From NCBI GenBank assembly GCA_040360365.1, contig CP136412.1: a DNA stretch of 64,000 nt. One strand, given 5' to 3'. Position 1 is the stretch's first letter. Each line of letters opens with the position of its first letter. The stretch comes from Arcanobacterium_A hippocoleae_A. GTDB taxonomy: Bacteria > Actinomycetota > Actinomycetes > Actinomycetales > Actinomycetaceae. Below are positions 38,665-49,435 of the stretch, piece by piece. The notes beneath the pieces are model-generated. The model saw only the letters and a program-made list of their open reading frames with translations. It was not told where the DNA came from and did no database searches. Both the position numbers and the translations under genes were made by a program.

Positions 38665-40498
38665 ATGAGACCTTTTGATCCGCGCTTATTGAAATATGCA
38701 AAAAGCGCCCGAAATTATATTGCGTTTTTAGTGTTAATCGGGCTGTTAACAACTTTGCTTATCACTGTGCAAACTGTGCTGATTGCCGGCGCAATCACAC
38801 CGATTTTTACGATAAAGGCACAATCTCAGACACAATCGTGTTAATCCTGTGGCTTATCGCGATTTTTCTGCTCCGCTGTGTTCTTGTCTATTTACAAGAA
38901 TCGATCGCACACCGGGCTGCGCTGCGAGTGATTTCGACATTGCGCACCAAAGTACTGCGGCATGCCGGAGATCTCGGCTCCCGTTGGCTCAGCGATGGAA
39001 ATACGGCGCGAACTGTCACGCTTGCCACGCGCGGTCTTGATGACCTCAAAGCATATTTTGTCTCATTTCTCCCGCAGCTTTTCTTAACAGTTACCGCCGC
39101 ACCGATTTTAATCGCAGTCATTTTTTATCTGGATTGGATTTCAGCAGCCGCAATCATCCTGTGTATCCCGCTAATTCCGCTTTTTATGATTCTTATTGGC
39201 AAAATGACTGCGCACTATTCTGCGCAGAGATTGCAATCAATGCAGCATCTCGGAACACAGCTGCTGGACTTACTCGCAGGCATTGCCACTTTGAAAGCCG
39301 TCGGACGCGAAAAAGGACCAGAGAAACGTGTGCGTGCACTGGGTGCGTCATTCGCGCAAAAAACGATGCAAACTCTGTATGTCGCTTTTCTTTCCGGAGC
39401 TGTACTTGAATTTCTTGCCACGCTTTCCACAGCAATTGTAGCTGTAGAAGTCGGATTCCGGATGATATCCGGAAATATTCTGCTTTTCAACGGCCTGGTA
39501 ATCATCATGCTCACACCGGAAGTATTTAAACCATTACGTGAAGTTGGAACGCAATTTCATGCCTCTGCAAACGGTGTGGCTGCCGCAAATAAAGCATTTG
39601 AAATTATCGAAACGCCGCTGCCGAAAAACCAAAAAGATCAGAATGGAAAATTTACTGCAGATTCCGAAACAGTTAGTCCGACGGGCACATTTACACCAGT
39701 GCCAGATTTACGCCAGACAAAGATTCGGCTTGAAAACATCAGCATGTATGTATCCGAACGCGCAACCGTGGCGCCTGCTGATTTAAATGCAGAGATTTAT
39801 CCGGGCAAAGTGACGGTGCTGCGCGGGGCTTCCGGCGCCGGTAAATCCACTACTGTGCAGATTCTAATGCATCTGCTGGCGCCTTCAGCGGGACAAGTGC
39901 TGGTCGGTGATACTCCGCTTGCGCAAATAAAACCTGAAGATTGGTGGAAACAGATAACTTGGGTACCGCAGCGTCCGGTGCTGATTCCCGGAACCGTCGC
40001 AATGAATCTTGGAGTCAAGAATCCGGAAAATGATCCGCAGCTTATTGCCGCCGCAAAATTAACCGGATTTGACACAATAGCGGCGGCGCTTCCGCAAGGA
40101 TGGCAAACTTTGATTGGGCAAGGCGGCGTAGGCTTATCGGTCGGGCAAAGACAACGGCTCTCACTCACACGCGCGCTGCTTTCAAAACGGCAGCTGGTAA
40201 TTCTTGATGAACCATCAGCACATTTAGATGCTGCTGCCGAAGAGAACGTAAAAATGGTTATTCAAGAATTGAAAAAAACCAGCACACTGTAATAGTTGTG
40301 GCACACCGAGCCGCATTAACAAAACTTGCAGATCAAATAATTGATATCCATGCAAGTTCACGCGATATCAGCGCCGAAATTGCTTTCCGCGACAACCGCC
40401 GCGATGCAAAAGCAGCACAGGAACGTCAAGCGCAGGAAAATTTGGATTATGCCCTGCCTGCTTCTTGGGGACAAAGAGAGAGTGAAGAAAATGACTGA
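38665..40498 (+). CDS. cydD: ABC transporter CydD, frameshifted twice as read
   Basis: Half of the CydDC glutathione/cysteine and heme-linked exporter needed to assemble cytochrome bd. N-terminal membrane part, then nucleotide-binding domain: Walker A LRGASGAGKSTTVQIL, signature LSVGQRQRLSLT, Walker B LVILDEPSAHLDAA. ATG 38665 (MRPFDPRLLKYAKS) follows AAGGAG. The T5 run 38804-38808 lacks one base (FYDKGTISDTIVLILW restored), as does the A7 run 40272-40278 (ELKKNQHTVIVVAHRAALTK restored). Its end overlaps cydC by 8 bp. Confidence 0.92.
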
Positions 40499-42469
40499 TT
40501 TCAAAAGCAACACAAGTGCAAACGAAATCCCGAAACAGCCATTATCTGCAGCTGCAGCACAAGTTTCTCCAGCACCTAAGCCAAAGCTCCCCTGCAATCC
40601 GCTGCTGAAAGAAGAACGCAAAGCGTTACGGGAATGTCTAAATCTTCTTGAAATAGATCGGAAACGTTTTTTCTCGCAACACTTTTCGGTTCCGGAGCAA
40701 TCGGATCCGGTGTTGGGCTCGGTGCTGTTTCCGCCTGGCTGATTGCCCGTGCAGCGCAGCTTCCGCCAGTTCTCGATCTTTCGATTGCAGCCACCGCTGT
40801 GCGTACTTTCGGAGTCGGAAAAGCAATTTTTCGCTACCTTGAACGAATTTCTTCACATTGGATTGCGCTGTACGGTATGGCGGCTATCCGCACACAGGTT
40901 TATCAGCGGCTTGCAAGTTCTTCCATTGATACAGTTACCGCAATCAAACGCGGCGATTTGCTTGCCCGTACAGGCGCAGACGTAGATGAACTTGGCGATG
41001 TAGTGGTTAAATCGCTGCTTCCAACAGCAGTCGCGATTGTAACTGCCCTCATTTCAATCACTATCGTAACGATTCTTTCGCCTTTGATTGGACTTATCTT
41101 CGCAATTTCTTTGCTTTTTGCCGGCGCGGTTGGACCTTATCTTGCAATGCGCGGTGCACGCATTGCGGAAATCAATCAAGTTCACGACCGTGCAGAACTG
41201 AATATCCAAGCGCTTACACTTCTCGAAAATGCGGAAGAATTGCGGATATCAGGTAATCTGGCAGAAATGGAAGCTGCACAGGAGCGCACCGAAAAACAAA
41301 TCTGGAAGAATCACGATCGTGCAGCAATCCCAACAGCAACCGCAGCTGCCATTGATTTATTTTCTTTAGCAGTCAGCGTAGTTTCTGCAATCATTATTGG
41401 CTCTTTGCAAGTATCTGCAGGAACCTTGAGCACAGTGAACCTTGTGGTCGTTACACTCACTCCGCTTGCCGCCTTTGAATCAACTCAACGTTTGAAAGGC
41501 GCCGGCGTGCAGCTTATCCGCTCCGCACGTGCTGCCATCCGGATTACGGAACTGATTGGCAGTGCGCAGTCTCTTGATATCCAGATCCGCAATGCAGCAC
41601 AAAACACACGAAACACAGATCAAGTTTCATCCGCACCGCTTTTTCCAAATACACAATCGTTGAGTTTAACCGCAGAAAATCTTGCAATCGGCTGGCCAGG
41701 CGGCCCCAATATCGGTACCGGAATTAGCTTAAACCTCACCCCAGGCAAGACGATTGCAATTGTCGGGAAGTCTGGAATCGGCAAATCAACTCTCCTCTAT
41801 ACGCTTGCCGGAATGATTCAGCCGCACAGCGGGAATGTGCTTATCGGCGGCAAAGAAGTCGGCTTAATTGAACGTACCGAAATTTCAAAGCATCTTATTT
41901 TGACCGCAGAAGACGCGCATATATTCGAAACTTCAGTGTTGGAAAATTTGCGTGTAGTTCGTGCGGATTTAACTCCCGCCGAAGCCCAGGAACTCCTCAA
42001 ACGCGCCGGCCTCGGAAAATGGCTTACACAGCTTCCAGATGGTGTTGAGACGATGCTTGGAGCTAACGCGGCAACAATTTCCGGAGGTGAACGCCGTCGG
42101 CTCCTACTCGCACGCGCACTTGCTTCTCCGGCTGATTTTCTCCTGCTTGATGAACCGGGTGAACATCTCGACGCAAATACTGCGGATCAGTTAATACGTG
42201 ATTTATTGAATTCAGGTAAGCTGCCCGCAAAAGAATTCAGCAATCCGCAAACCGATTCAGAACAGAGTGATTTTTCCCGTCTGCAGCGAAAACGCGGAAT
42301 CATCCTTGTGACTCATCGTCTTAGTCCGCTTGATGCTGCTGACGAAGTGATTATGCTTGGAAACAATCCGACGCAGATAATTGCCCGCGGAACTCATGCA
42401 GAACTCGTTGCGGCAAATAACACTTATCGTTGGCTGCTTGAGCAGGAAACACCAAGTTTCGAAGAATAA
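40491..42469 (+). CDS. cydC: ABC transporter CydC, frameshifted as read
   Basis: Second half of CydDC, about 660 residues. A hydrophilic N-terminal tail of about 50 residues (MTDFKSNTSANEIPKQ) precedes the first membrane helix. Walker A is AIVGKSGIGKSTLLYTLAG, the signature TISGGERRRLLLARAL and Walker B FLLLDEPGEHLD. The break is at the T6 run 40667-40672; one added base gives RFFLATLFGSGAIGSGVGL and joins ATG 40491 to the main body. The histidine kinase gene follows 17 bp later. Confidence 0.92.
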
Positions 42470-42486
42470 TATCAGGAGTAAGTTTC

Positions 42487-44316
42487 ATGGTTAATAAATC
42501 GGATCGTAAGTGTCCTTTCCACGAGGTTTCCGGGCAGATTGCAAAAACCTACTCCGAACATATCCAAAGTTTTGATCACGGTGCAAGCTTTCCGTTTCAT
42601 ACTAATAACGGCAGCGTTCCGCTTGCCGGCACTGCGGCACCGGATGCAGAATCGGCAGGTTCAGAATCGATAAATATTAATGAGAGTACTGTCAAAGCTG
42701 TGCTTTCAAAAGCACTTGAGCTCACCACCACTCTCGACCGCGATACTGCCCTGCAGTACTTTGTTGACTCTGCATGTGAACTTACTGGTGCGCGCTATGC
42801 TGCCCTCGGAGTGCTTGATACTCACGGAGATACAATCGAATTTCATTATTCAGGATTATCAAAAGAAATCGGTTCGAAAATTGGTTCTCCTCCAGTCGGG
42901 CACGGCGTATTCGCTGATATTCCAGAACGCGGTGCACTGATTGTTAATGATCTTAAACGTTATGCACACACAGCTGGATTTCCGGCTCCGCATCCAGTGA
43001 TGCACAACTTTCTCGGGGTGATTCTCCCCGCCAATGATCAAGTATGGGGCCGGCTTTATATGGCCGATAAGCCTGGCGGTTTCACCAAAACGGATGCAGA
43101 AAATATGGAGCTGCTGGCAAGAGGGGCGCAAATTGCGATTCAGAATGCGAAACAGTATGCCCAGTCCCAAAGTCGTGCCAGATGGCTCACTGCATCGCAA
43201 AATATTGTTTCCTCGTTGTTGGAGGGATCGGATGAAGAAGAAGCACTGCAGGTAATTGCAAATGAAATGCGTACTGCTGCCCGAGCAGATGCGGCCTTGA
43301 TGATTCTCCCGTCGATTAATGATATCTGGATGGCTGAAATCGGCTCCGGCGAAGGTGCAATGGATCTTCTTGGAATCGAGTTTCCCAAAGCAGGGCGCGC
43401 CCGTTCGGTAATCCACGAACAGGCAGGCGTAGTAATCGACTCGATGCAGCGTCTTGCAACAGTCCGTGTAGAACAGTTACGAAGATTCGGTCCAGCGATT
43501 TATGCTCCGCTTGTTTCACAAGGAATGGGACGCGGGGTAATTATTCTTTTCCGCTACCCGAAAGAGCCGGAATTTGATTTGCATGACCTTTCAATGGCTG
43601 AGAATGTTGCGCAGCAGGCAGCTATCGCCCTTGAGCTTTCCGAAGCACGGCGCACTAAAGAACTAGCTGCCGAGCTTGACGAACGTGCGCGGATTTCACG
43701 TGATTTACATGATCTTGCAATTCAGCAGCTTTTTGCTTCGGGAATGCATATTACCGCGGTGAAAGAAGACCTAGGTGCAAATCTTGATTTGCAGGCCAAG
43801 AAAGCTCTTGACAGCGCGATTGGGGCGATTGATGAATCTGTCGGTCAGATTCGCAAGATTGTGCAGTCATTACGTGAAGATTCTGATCCGGCTGTTGTTG
43901 TTGAACGTCTCGGTAATGAAACTTCGGTTGCAATGCAGTCACTTGGTTTTGCCCCATCTCTTGTAGTTTTATGGAACGGTGCAGAGGTCGATTCAGATTT
44001 CAACATGAGTACCATTGATGATGCAATTGGATCAGATATCTCTGACGATGTAGTGGCAGTCGTGCGTGAATGTTTAAGTAATGCCGCACGCCACGCCCAT
44101 GCCTCATCCGTTGCTGTCCAAATCAACGCCAGCCTTGAAAAGATTAAAATTCTTGTAATTGATGACGGAATCGGAATCACTCCTGCGAACTCGCGGAGAT
44201 CTGGAATAGCAAACCTTTCAGCACGAGCGCAAAGGCATCATGGAATATTCCGGATTAGACCGCGCAGCGACGGAACATCAGGTACCGAAGTATGCTGGGA
44301 AGTACCGCTGCGTTAA
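42487..44316 (+). CDS. DevS/DosT-like GAF-GAF histidine kinase
   Basis: 609 residues. N-terminal ~60 unknown residues, then GAF 1 (about 65-210), GAF 2 (about 225-370), a HisKA_3 dimerisation helix with the phosphorylated His408 in RISRDLHDLAIQQLF, and a NarL-type ATPase domain (RECLSNAARHAHAS, VIDDGIGI, SGIANLSARA). The layout and several segments (TAGFPAPHPVMHNFLGV, LYMADKPGGF) resemble mycobacterial DevS and DosT, whose first GAF binds heme through a His in the matching region. His169 here is the candidate. Following cydDC, it probably senses O2, NO, CO or redox state; that is inference. No membrane helix. Confidence 0.85.
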   Translation: MVNKSDRKCPFHEVSGQIAKTYSEHIQSFDHGASFPFHTNNGSVPLAGTAAPDAESAGSESININESTVKAVLSKALELTTTLDRDTALQYFVDSACELTGARYAALGVLDTHGDTIEFHYSGLSKEIGSKIGSPPVGHGVFADIPERGALIVNDLKRYAHTAGFPAPHPVMHNFLGVILPANDQVWGRLYMADKPGGFTKTDAENMELLARGAQIAIQNAKQYAQSQSRARWLTASQNIVSSLLEGSDEEEALQVIANEMRTAARADAALMILPSINDIWMAEIGSGEGAMDLLGIEFPKAGRARSVIHEQAGVVIDSMQRLATVRVEQLRRFGPAIYAPLVSQGMGRGVIILFRYPKEPEFDLHDLSMAENVAQQAAIALELSEARRTKELAAELDERARISRDLHDLAIQQLFASGMHITAVKEDLGANLDLQAKKALDSAIGAIDESVGQIRKIVQSLREDSDPAVVVERLGNETSVAMQSLGFAPSLVVLWNGAEVDSDFNMSTIDDAIGSDISDDVVAVVRECLSNAARHAHASSVAVQINASLEKIKILVIDDGIGITPANSRRSGIANLSARAQRHHGIFRIRPRSDGTSGTEVCWEVPLR

Positions 44317-44323
44317 AATATGG

Positions 44324-44358
44324 GCTGAAGCCAGACTGTACAGTCTGGCTTCAGCGTT
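44324..44358. terminator. Bidirectional terminator between histidine kinase and response regulator
   Basis: Perfect inverted repeat with arms GCTGAAGCCAGACTG and CAGTCTGGCTTCAGC around TA, followed by GTTTT on the plus strand. The two genes are convergent. Confidence 0.93.
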
Positions 44359-44389
44359 TTATCAGCATTAGCAGCAGAAAATAGCCGAT

Positions 44390-45037
44390 TTAGTTTCCTT
44401 GATTCCGCCAGCCTGATGCGCGTTGACCTGCCACCCATGCCGCCACCTGAGTGCGGCGCTGCATCCCCATCTTTGAAAGCAAAGAAGTAATATGATTCTT
44501 CACTGTTTTTTCCGCCACGCCGAGCTTCTCACCGATTTCACGGTTTGACAAACCATCTCCAATTAAATCAAGCACTTTGCGCTCCGACGGAGTCAGGTCA
44601 GCGGTCGGATCGTTATGGTCAGCGCGCCGCCGTGTAATCGTTCGTTCATCCAGGAGGATTCTTCCGCCAGCGACTGCTTTGATTACTTCAGTAATCTCTG
44701 CACCGCGCACAGATTTCAGCAAATATGCTTTTGCTCCCGCGTCAAGAGCTTCAGATAATGCATCGTCATCGTCGAACGATGTAAGTACCACACATTTTGT
44801 TTCCGGAGAACGTTCACGCAATTGGTTAATAATATCAATTCCAGTTCCGTCGGGCAGCCGTAAATCTACCAGCGCCACCTGCGGCATCATTAATTCTCCG
44901 CGGCGTACAGCTTCCGCAACAGAGCCAGCTTCAGCAATTACTTTCAGACCTGCACAGCGATCAACCACTTCCGAAATGCCTCGGCGAACTACTTCATGAT
45001 CGTCGATAATCATCACATTAATCGCGTTTTCGCTCAT
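44390..45037 (-). CDS. DevR/DosR-like response regulator, NarL family
   Basis: 215 residues. Receiver domain with acidic pocket IIDDHEVVRRGI, phosphorylated Asp58 in ALVDLRLPDGTGIDI, Lys in YLLKSVRG. LuxR-type helix-turn-helix (DLTPSERKVLDLIGDGLSNREIGEKLGVAEKTVKNHITSLLSKMGMQRRTQ) is very close in style to DevR ([22 protein letters not shown]). ATG 45037 follows AAGGAT. It is likely the partner of the convergent kinase at 42487. Targets may include the cyd operon (see the box at 35533). Confidence 0.88.
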   Translation of the reverse strand: MSENAINVMIIDDHEVVRRGISEVVDRCAGLKVIAEAGSVAEAVRRGELMMPQVALVDLRLPDGTGIDIINQLRERSPETKCVVLTSFDDDDALSEALDAGAKAYLLKSVRGAEITEVIKAVAGGRILLDERTITRRRADHNDPTADLTPSERKVLDLIGDGLSNREIGEKLGVAEKTVKNHITSLLSKMGMQRRTQVAAWVAGQRASGWRNQGN

Positions 45038-45271
45038 TTTTATCCTTGCTTAATCGTTTTCGAATATCTCGGGAATATCCCCGAGCGGGGGCTTACTTTA
45101 TTGCGTTGGAATTGTTTTATCCGTCGAAAATTTGTCTCTGTGCGGAACTGCCGCTGCGAAAACTGAACCGAACATAGACATCTCTAATAGTAGCTGGGAA
45201 AGTAAGTTTTTCATATCAGAAATCGAAGTTTCAAATATACTTTCTGCTTTCAAATAATTATTTTTCACGAG

Positions 45272-46140
45272 TTATTGCTGAATTATTTCCGGTGATTGAC
45301 ATTTTGGACAAAAACATGAAGACCGTCCCATAAAAGGTTCGCGCACCAGCAAAGTTGTACAGCGTTTGCACGGCTGCCCTGCCCGGCCGTAGGCGTTCAA
45401 TTCACGTGAAAAATATCCCGAACTGCCGTTCACATTCACATAAAGCGAATCAAAGGAAGTTCCGCCGGCTTTGATTGAACGCCGCATTACATTTTGTACG
45501 GCAAGAAAAAGAGCTTCCAGTTTTTCAGCTGAAATTTTGTTTGCCGGTGTCATGCCGTTAATTTTTGCTTCCCACAATGCTTCGTCAGCATAAATGTTTC
45601 CGATTCCGGAGACAAAACTTTGATTCAGCAGCAGCGTTTTAATTCGGGTCTTTTTCTGCTGCGCTTGCACCGCAATTTTTGCAGCATTGAAATTTGGGTC
45701 GAGTACATCACGGGCAATATGTCTAATCGAACTTGGAATAAGCTCTTTTGCAGCATTATTCCAAGCAGAATATTCGTCCTCCGTTGGAATCAAATCATCG
45801 CCGTGAAGATATCCGAATGTTCGCTGATCAATAAAATCGAGCCGTAAACCGTTGGTAAAGAAAAAGATGCACGCCGGTGCGGGTGTTCTCCGGAGTTAAC
45901 TCGAAACTGACCGGACATTCGTAAATGTGCCACAATCGCTTGCTGTTCTCCAACACAAAACCAAAGATATTTTCCGCGTCTGGCAACTTCAGTGACTGTC
46001 TGCCCTGCAAACTTCTGAAATCCTGCTGAATCATGCCGGGCAACGCGCGGATGGTACGTCTCAATATTTTGAATCTGTTTGCCGCGCACAAATGGATCAA
46101 GACCGGCACGAATCGTTTCAACTTCGGGTAATTCAGGCAT
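45272..46140 (-). CDS. mutM: Formamidopyrimidine-DNA glycosylase, frameshifted as read
   Basis: Removes 8-oxoguanine and cuts the strand by beta/delta elimination. The catalytic N-terminus MPELPEVETIRAGLDPF has Pro2 and Glu3. RMSGQF, helix-two-turn-helix FVSGIGNIYADEALW and C-terminal zinc finger CKRCTTLLVREPFMGRSSCFCPKC are as in the family. The frame breaks in the A5 run 45867-45871 (+ strand). One added base gives HRRASFFFTNGLRLDFIDQRTFGYLHGDDL. ATG 46140 overlaps the rnc end by 8 bp. Confidence 0.95.
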
Positions 46141-46882
46141 TATTCTCCTTAGCTGAAAGCAGACACGGCAAATCTTTTTGTTCCTGCAGCGCCTGATAAG
46201 CGGCTTTACAAGCCGCTAGTTTTGCATGTTTCTGCGATGAAGCCGTTCCAATCCCATAGGGTTTTCCGGCAAGAAAAACCTGAGCTGTATAAACACGCGC
46301 ATGATCAGGCCCCTCCCCATGTATCTGATAAGTCAAATCACCAACGATTCCTTTCCTGCGGGCAGATTCTTCAAATGAAGTGCGCCAGTCAAGCGCTGGA
46401 CCGCGGGCAGCTGCTTCGAAAATTATGGGGCGGATAAAACCGAGTACAATTTCACGTGTCCGCTCAAGCCCATATTGTAAGTATGTAACAGCGATTAGGG
46501 CTTCAACCGTATCAGAAAGAATTGAATCCTTATTAGCCCCGCCTGAGGCGGCCTCACCTTTACCCAATCGAATATATTTTCCAAGATTCAGCTCCCGGGC
46601 AACTTTTGCCAATGCGGGTTCCGAGACACTTGCAGCCTTGTATTTACTCATTATCCCTTCGTCTTCCTGCGGAAAAGAATGGTAAATTTCGTCTACTGCA
46701 ATAATTCCAAGTACTGAATCACCAAGAAATTCGAGACGTTCATTGTGCGGTTCATCGTGCTCATACGCCCAAGATCGATGTGTCAATGCATGTGCTAGAT
46801 TTTCGATTGAAAGTTCAATCCCCCAGTCGCTAAGCAGTTGCGAGTAATCCTGCACAGTATCAGATTCACTACGGTAAGTCAT
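46133..46882 (-). CDS. rnc: Ribonuclease III
   Basis: Double-strand-specific RNase that processes rRNA and mRNA. Signature NERLEFLGDSVLGIIAVDEIY with the metal-binding acidic residues, EDEGIMSKYKAASV, and the second acidic site KDSILSDTVEALIAV. A C-terminal dsRNA-binding domain (DLTYQIHGEGPDHARVYTAQVF...SQKHAKLAACKAAYQAL) follows. ATG 46882 with GGTGA upstream is chosen; GTG 46894 and TTG 46897 are in frame but not better. Frame intact. Confidence 0.95.
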   Translation of the reverse strand: MTYRSESDTVQDYSQLLSDWGIELSIENLAHALTHRSWAYEHDEPHNERLEFLGDSVLGIIAVDEIYHSFPQEDEGIMSKYKAASVSEPALAKVARELNLGKYIRLGKGEAASGGANKDSILSDTVEALIAVTYLQYGLERTREIVLGFIRPIIFEAAARGPALDWRTSFEESARRKGIVGDLTYQIHGEGPDHARVYTAQVFLAGKPYGIGTASSQKHAKLAACKAAYQALQEQKDLPCLLSAKENNA

Positions 46883-46960
46883 TGAACTATTCACCAATTT
46901 TCATTTTTGATTCGCTGCTCTGGTTGGTATCTGCCGGTGTCCATACGTATATATCAGTTT

Positions 46961-47526
46961 TTACTTGCCTTCAGCTTGCGCTAATTTCATCCGCAGTTCA
47001 TCTAGTGCAGCAAAGCGCAAATCAGGATGTTTATGATAATGATCGGCGGGAAGATCACGCCACGGCTCGCCGCATTCTGCACAAAGACCGGCACAGTCTG
47101 GTTCACATAACGGTGTAAAAGGCATTGCTAAAACTAAGGCATCACGCAAAATCGGTTCGAGATCGATTCGGTTATCTTCAATTATCGGGAAATCTTCTGC
47201 TTCTTCGTCGCCGTCATCCAAGAGAATCTGTTTTTTCTCGGGATAAAACACCAATTCCGCAACACGCTCATTCATTTGCACATGAATGTCGCGTAAACAG
47301 CGCGAACAGCGTCCAACTGCAGCAGCTTCCACATTCCCCTGTACTAATACCCCTTCCGAGACAGATTGCAGGTTCAAAGTCGTCTGCATTGGGGTTCCCG
47401 CACGGACCTCGAAAGCTGCACTCCAAAATTCTCTGGAGCAATGAAAACAAAAATAAAATCACGCGCTGCACCTTCTTGGCGCGGCAAATCAGCAATCGAT
47501 ATAACATACGGGGAACGCAAGTCCAT
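46961..47526 (-). CDS. DUF177 (YceD-like) protein, frameshifted as read
   Basis: The YceD/DUF177 family is linked with 23S rRNA accumulation and ribosomal protein L32. ATG 47526 with AGGAG starts MDLRSPYVISIADLPRQEGAARDFIF. The C-terminal part is in another frame: LQSVSEGVLVQGNVEAAAVGRCSRCLRDI, then LCEPDCAGLCAECGEPW (metal-type cysteines). The break lies in the short A runs at about 47439-47450 (+ strand). Repairing one base gives FHCSREFWSAAFEVRAGTPMQ. The gene order lacks rpmF, which in many genomes follows directly. Confidence 0.82.
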
Positions 47527-47693
47527 TTTTTATCTCCTAAATGTTCACTATGTTCAAAGGGAAGTCTGCAATGTGCACGGACTTATGAGTCGAAAATATT
47601 TTCCGAACTTTTTAATCCGAAAATATTGTTTGGGCGGTGAATGCCCTTGGGAAGCGAATGCGTAAATACCGGCGATTACGCCGCTATTCCTGA

Positions 47694-48748
47694 TTAATCC
47701 CCGCGGTATTCTGTAAATTCCAGTTCTGGTACAAAATCATCAAAATCGTCGGGAAGCTTATCCGGCAGTGTTTCTGATTCAAGCGGCGGAACTGCGCCGG
47801 GCATGTTCGCACGCAGTTTTTTCACAGAATGCAAATTTGCATTATCCGGTGCAGCAGCTTGTTCAGGAACGGATTCTGCCGTCGGCGCTGTGAAGAATTG
47901 TTCCGGAGATTCTTGCTGCGCATTCGGTGCAGATATTTCTCCTCCTTGTATTTCTCCTCCTTGGACGAAATCTGCTGATCCGGATGCTAAATCCGCAATC
48001 TGCGCATATTTTGCCTGCACCGCTGCAAAATCTATCTCAGCGTCACCAGATTCTGCTTTGTGATCTCGGATATGAATTTCTGCTTCCTGATTTTCTGCCG
48101 CTGTCTGCCGATTTTGCATATGTTTTCCAGATTCACGCCGCGGAGTGTGCACTGTTGTTTGCTTCGAAAAATCAGCTGATCCTGATTCTGCAGCATATTC
48201 GGTCTGTGCTTCGCGGCGCTGTGCAAGTACATCCCGCCCAGCGTCAATCTGCACTTGGATTTGATGCAAGTACTCTTGTACTCCGCCAAGCTGCGCTGCA
48301 ACTTCCGCTAAAGTTGCATCTGAATATTGGTTCGCCCCTGCAGTAATTCGGGCAGCTTTAGACTTCGCTTCATCTAAAATTTTCGCTGCCTGCTGGCGTG
48401 CTTTCACCGTAACTGAATCATGTGAAACCAGGTTTTTGCCTGCGCTTTCGCCTGCGAAATAATCTGTTTTGCTTTTTCACGCGCCGCTGCAACTACGCGG
48501 TCTGCATTATCGCGGGCAGTATCGGAAACTTTAGCCGCGTCCTGCAGCACATTATCAGCTTCAACAATCTGTGCCGGAAGAATACTATGCGCAGTATCAA
48601 GTAAATCAAGCATTTCGCGGCGGTTAATCAAAACGGAAGATGAAAGCGGCACAGATTTCGCATTCTCCACCATCACGGTAATCTCGTCGAGTACGGCGAG
48701 GAGGGATTCACCCGTCTCTGTTTCGTCGAACTGTTCGTATTCACTCAT
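47694..48748 (-). CDS. SepIVA-like coiled-coil protein, frameshifted as read
   Basis: About 350 residues. The N-terminal part, SLLAVLDEITVMVENAKSVPLSSSVLINRREMLDLLDTAHSILP, matches the start of the actinobacterial DivIVA-related protein next to DUF177/coaD (Rv2927c, SepIVA). SepIVA acts in septation and cell-envelope growth in mycobacteria. A long helical coiled coil follows (DNADRVVAAAREKAKQIISQAKAQAKNLVS...ARQQAAKILDEAKSKAA), then an acidic Gln/Glu-rich tail. The T5 run at 48433-48437 (+ strand) lacks one base; adding it joins AKAQAKNLVSHDSVTVKARQQ. ATG 48748 follows AGGAAATC. Confidence 0.82.
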
Positions 48749-48786
48749 GATTTCCTACTTTCTTGCCGGACGCAAAATACCGTAAT

Positions 48787-49260
48787 TTACCCAATCTTTT
48801 TCTGGATTGCTGCTGCCACATTCTTCGGCACAAGTTTATCAATCGGCCCATTGTATGCTGCAATTTCTTTCACATATGAGGAAGCTACATGCGACAGCGC
48901 AGAATCACTGAGCAAAAAAATCGTCTCGATACCGCTTAAATTCCGATTCAATAATGCCATAGTTTCTTCATTGGAAAAATCTGCGGAACCGCGCAGCCCT
49001 TTCACAATTGCACCCGCATTCCGCGCTTTCGCAAAATCTGCAATTAAACCTGAAACTAATTCCACCTGCACATTCGGAAGATGCATGAGTGCTTCGCGTG
49101 CCAGCTGCACTCGTTCGTTATTTTGAAACAGATAATTCTTCTGCGAATTCATTGCGACGGCAACGATCACTTCATCAAAAAGGTTCGCTGCACGCTCAAT
49201 CACATCAATGTGACCAAATGTGATCGGATCAAATGACCCGGGGCAGATTGCAAGCTTCAT
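48787..49260 (-). CDS. coaD: Phosphopantetheine adenylyltransferase
   Basis: 157-residue enzyme of coenzyme A synthesis (4'-phosphopantetheine to dephospho-CoA). The T/HxGH motif lies in CPGSFDPITFGHIDVIERA, followed by VKGLRGSADFSNE and the C-terminal ISSTxVKE-like region SHVASSYVKEIAAYNG. ATG 49260. It lies between sepIVA-like and rsmD genes. Intact. Confidence 0.96.
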   Translation of the reverse strand: MKLAICPGSFDPITFGHIDVIERAANLFDEVIVAVAMNSQKNYLFQNNERVQLAREALMHLPNVQVELVSGLIADFAKARNAGAIVKGLRGSADFSNEETMALLNRNLSGIETIFLLSDSALSHVASSYVKEIAAYNGPIDKLVPKNVAAAIQKKIG

Positions 49261-49435
49261 GACTCGATTCTAATCTGTTTTGCGAAATAGTGCTGATTTA
49301 TCGCGGCACTGGATATTTTTACTGTTGATTTATTTTCTATTCCGATTCTATTCCAGCTGGCATATCTTTTTGCAAACAACTTCCCATTTTTGCATTAACG
49401 CGATGAAATCGGCACTTTCCGATTGCTTCTCTATT

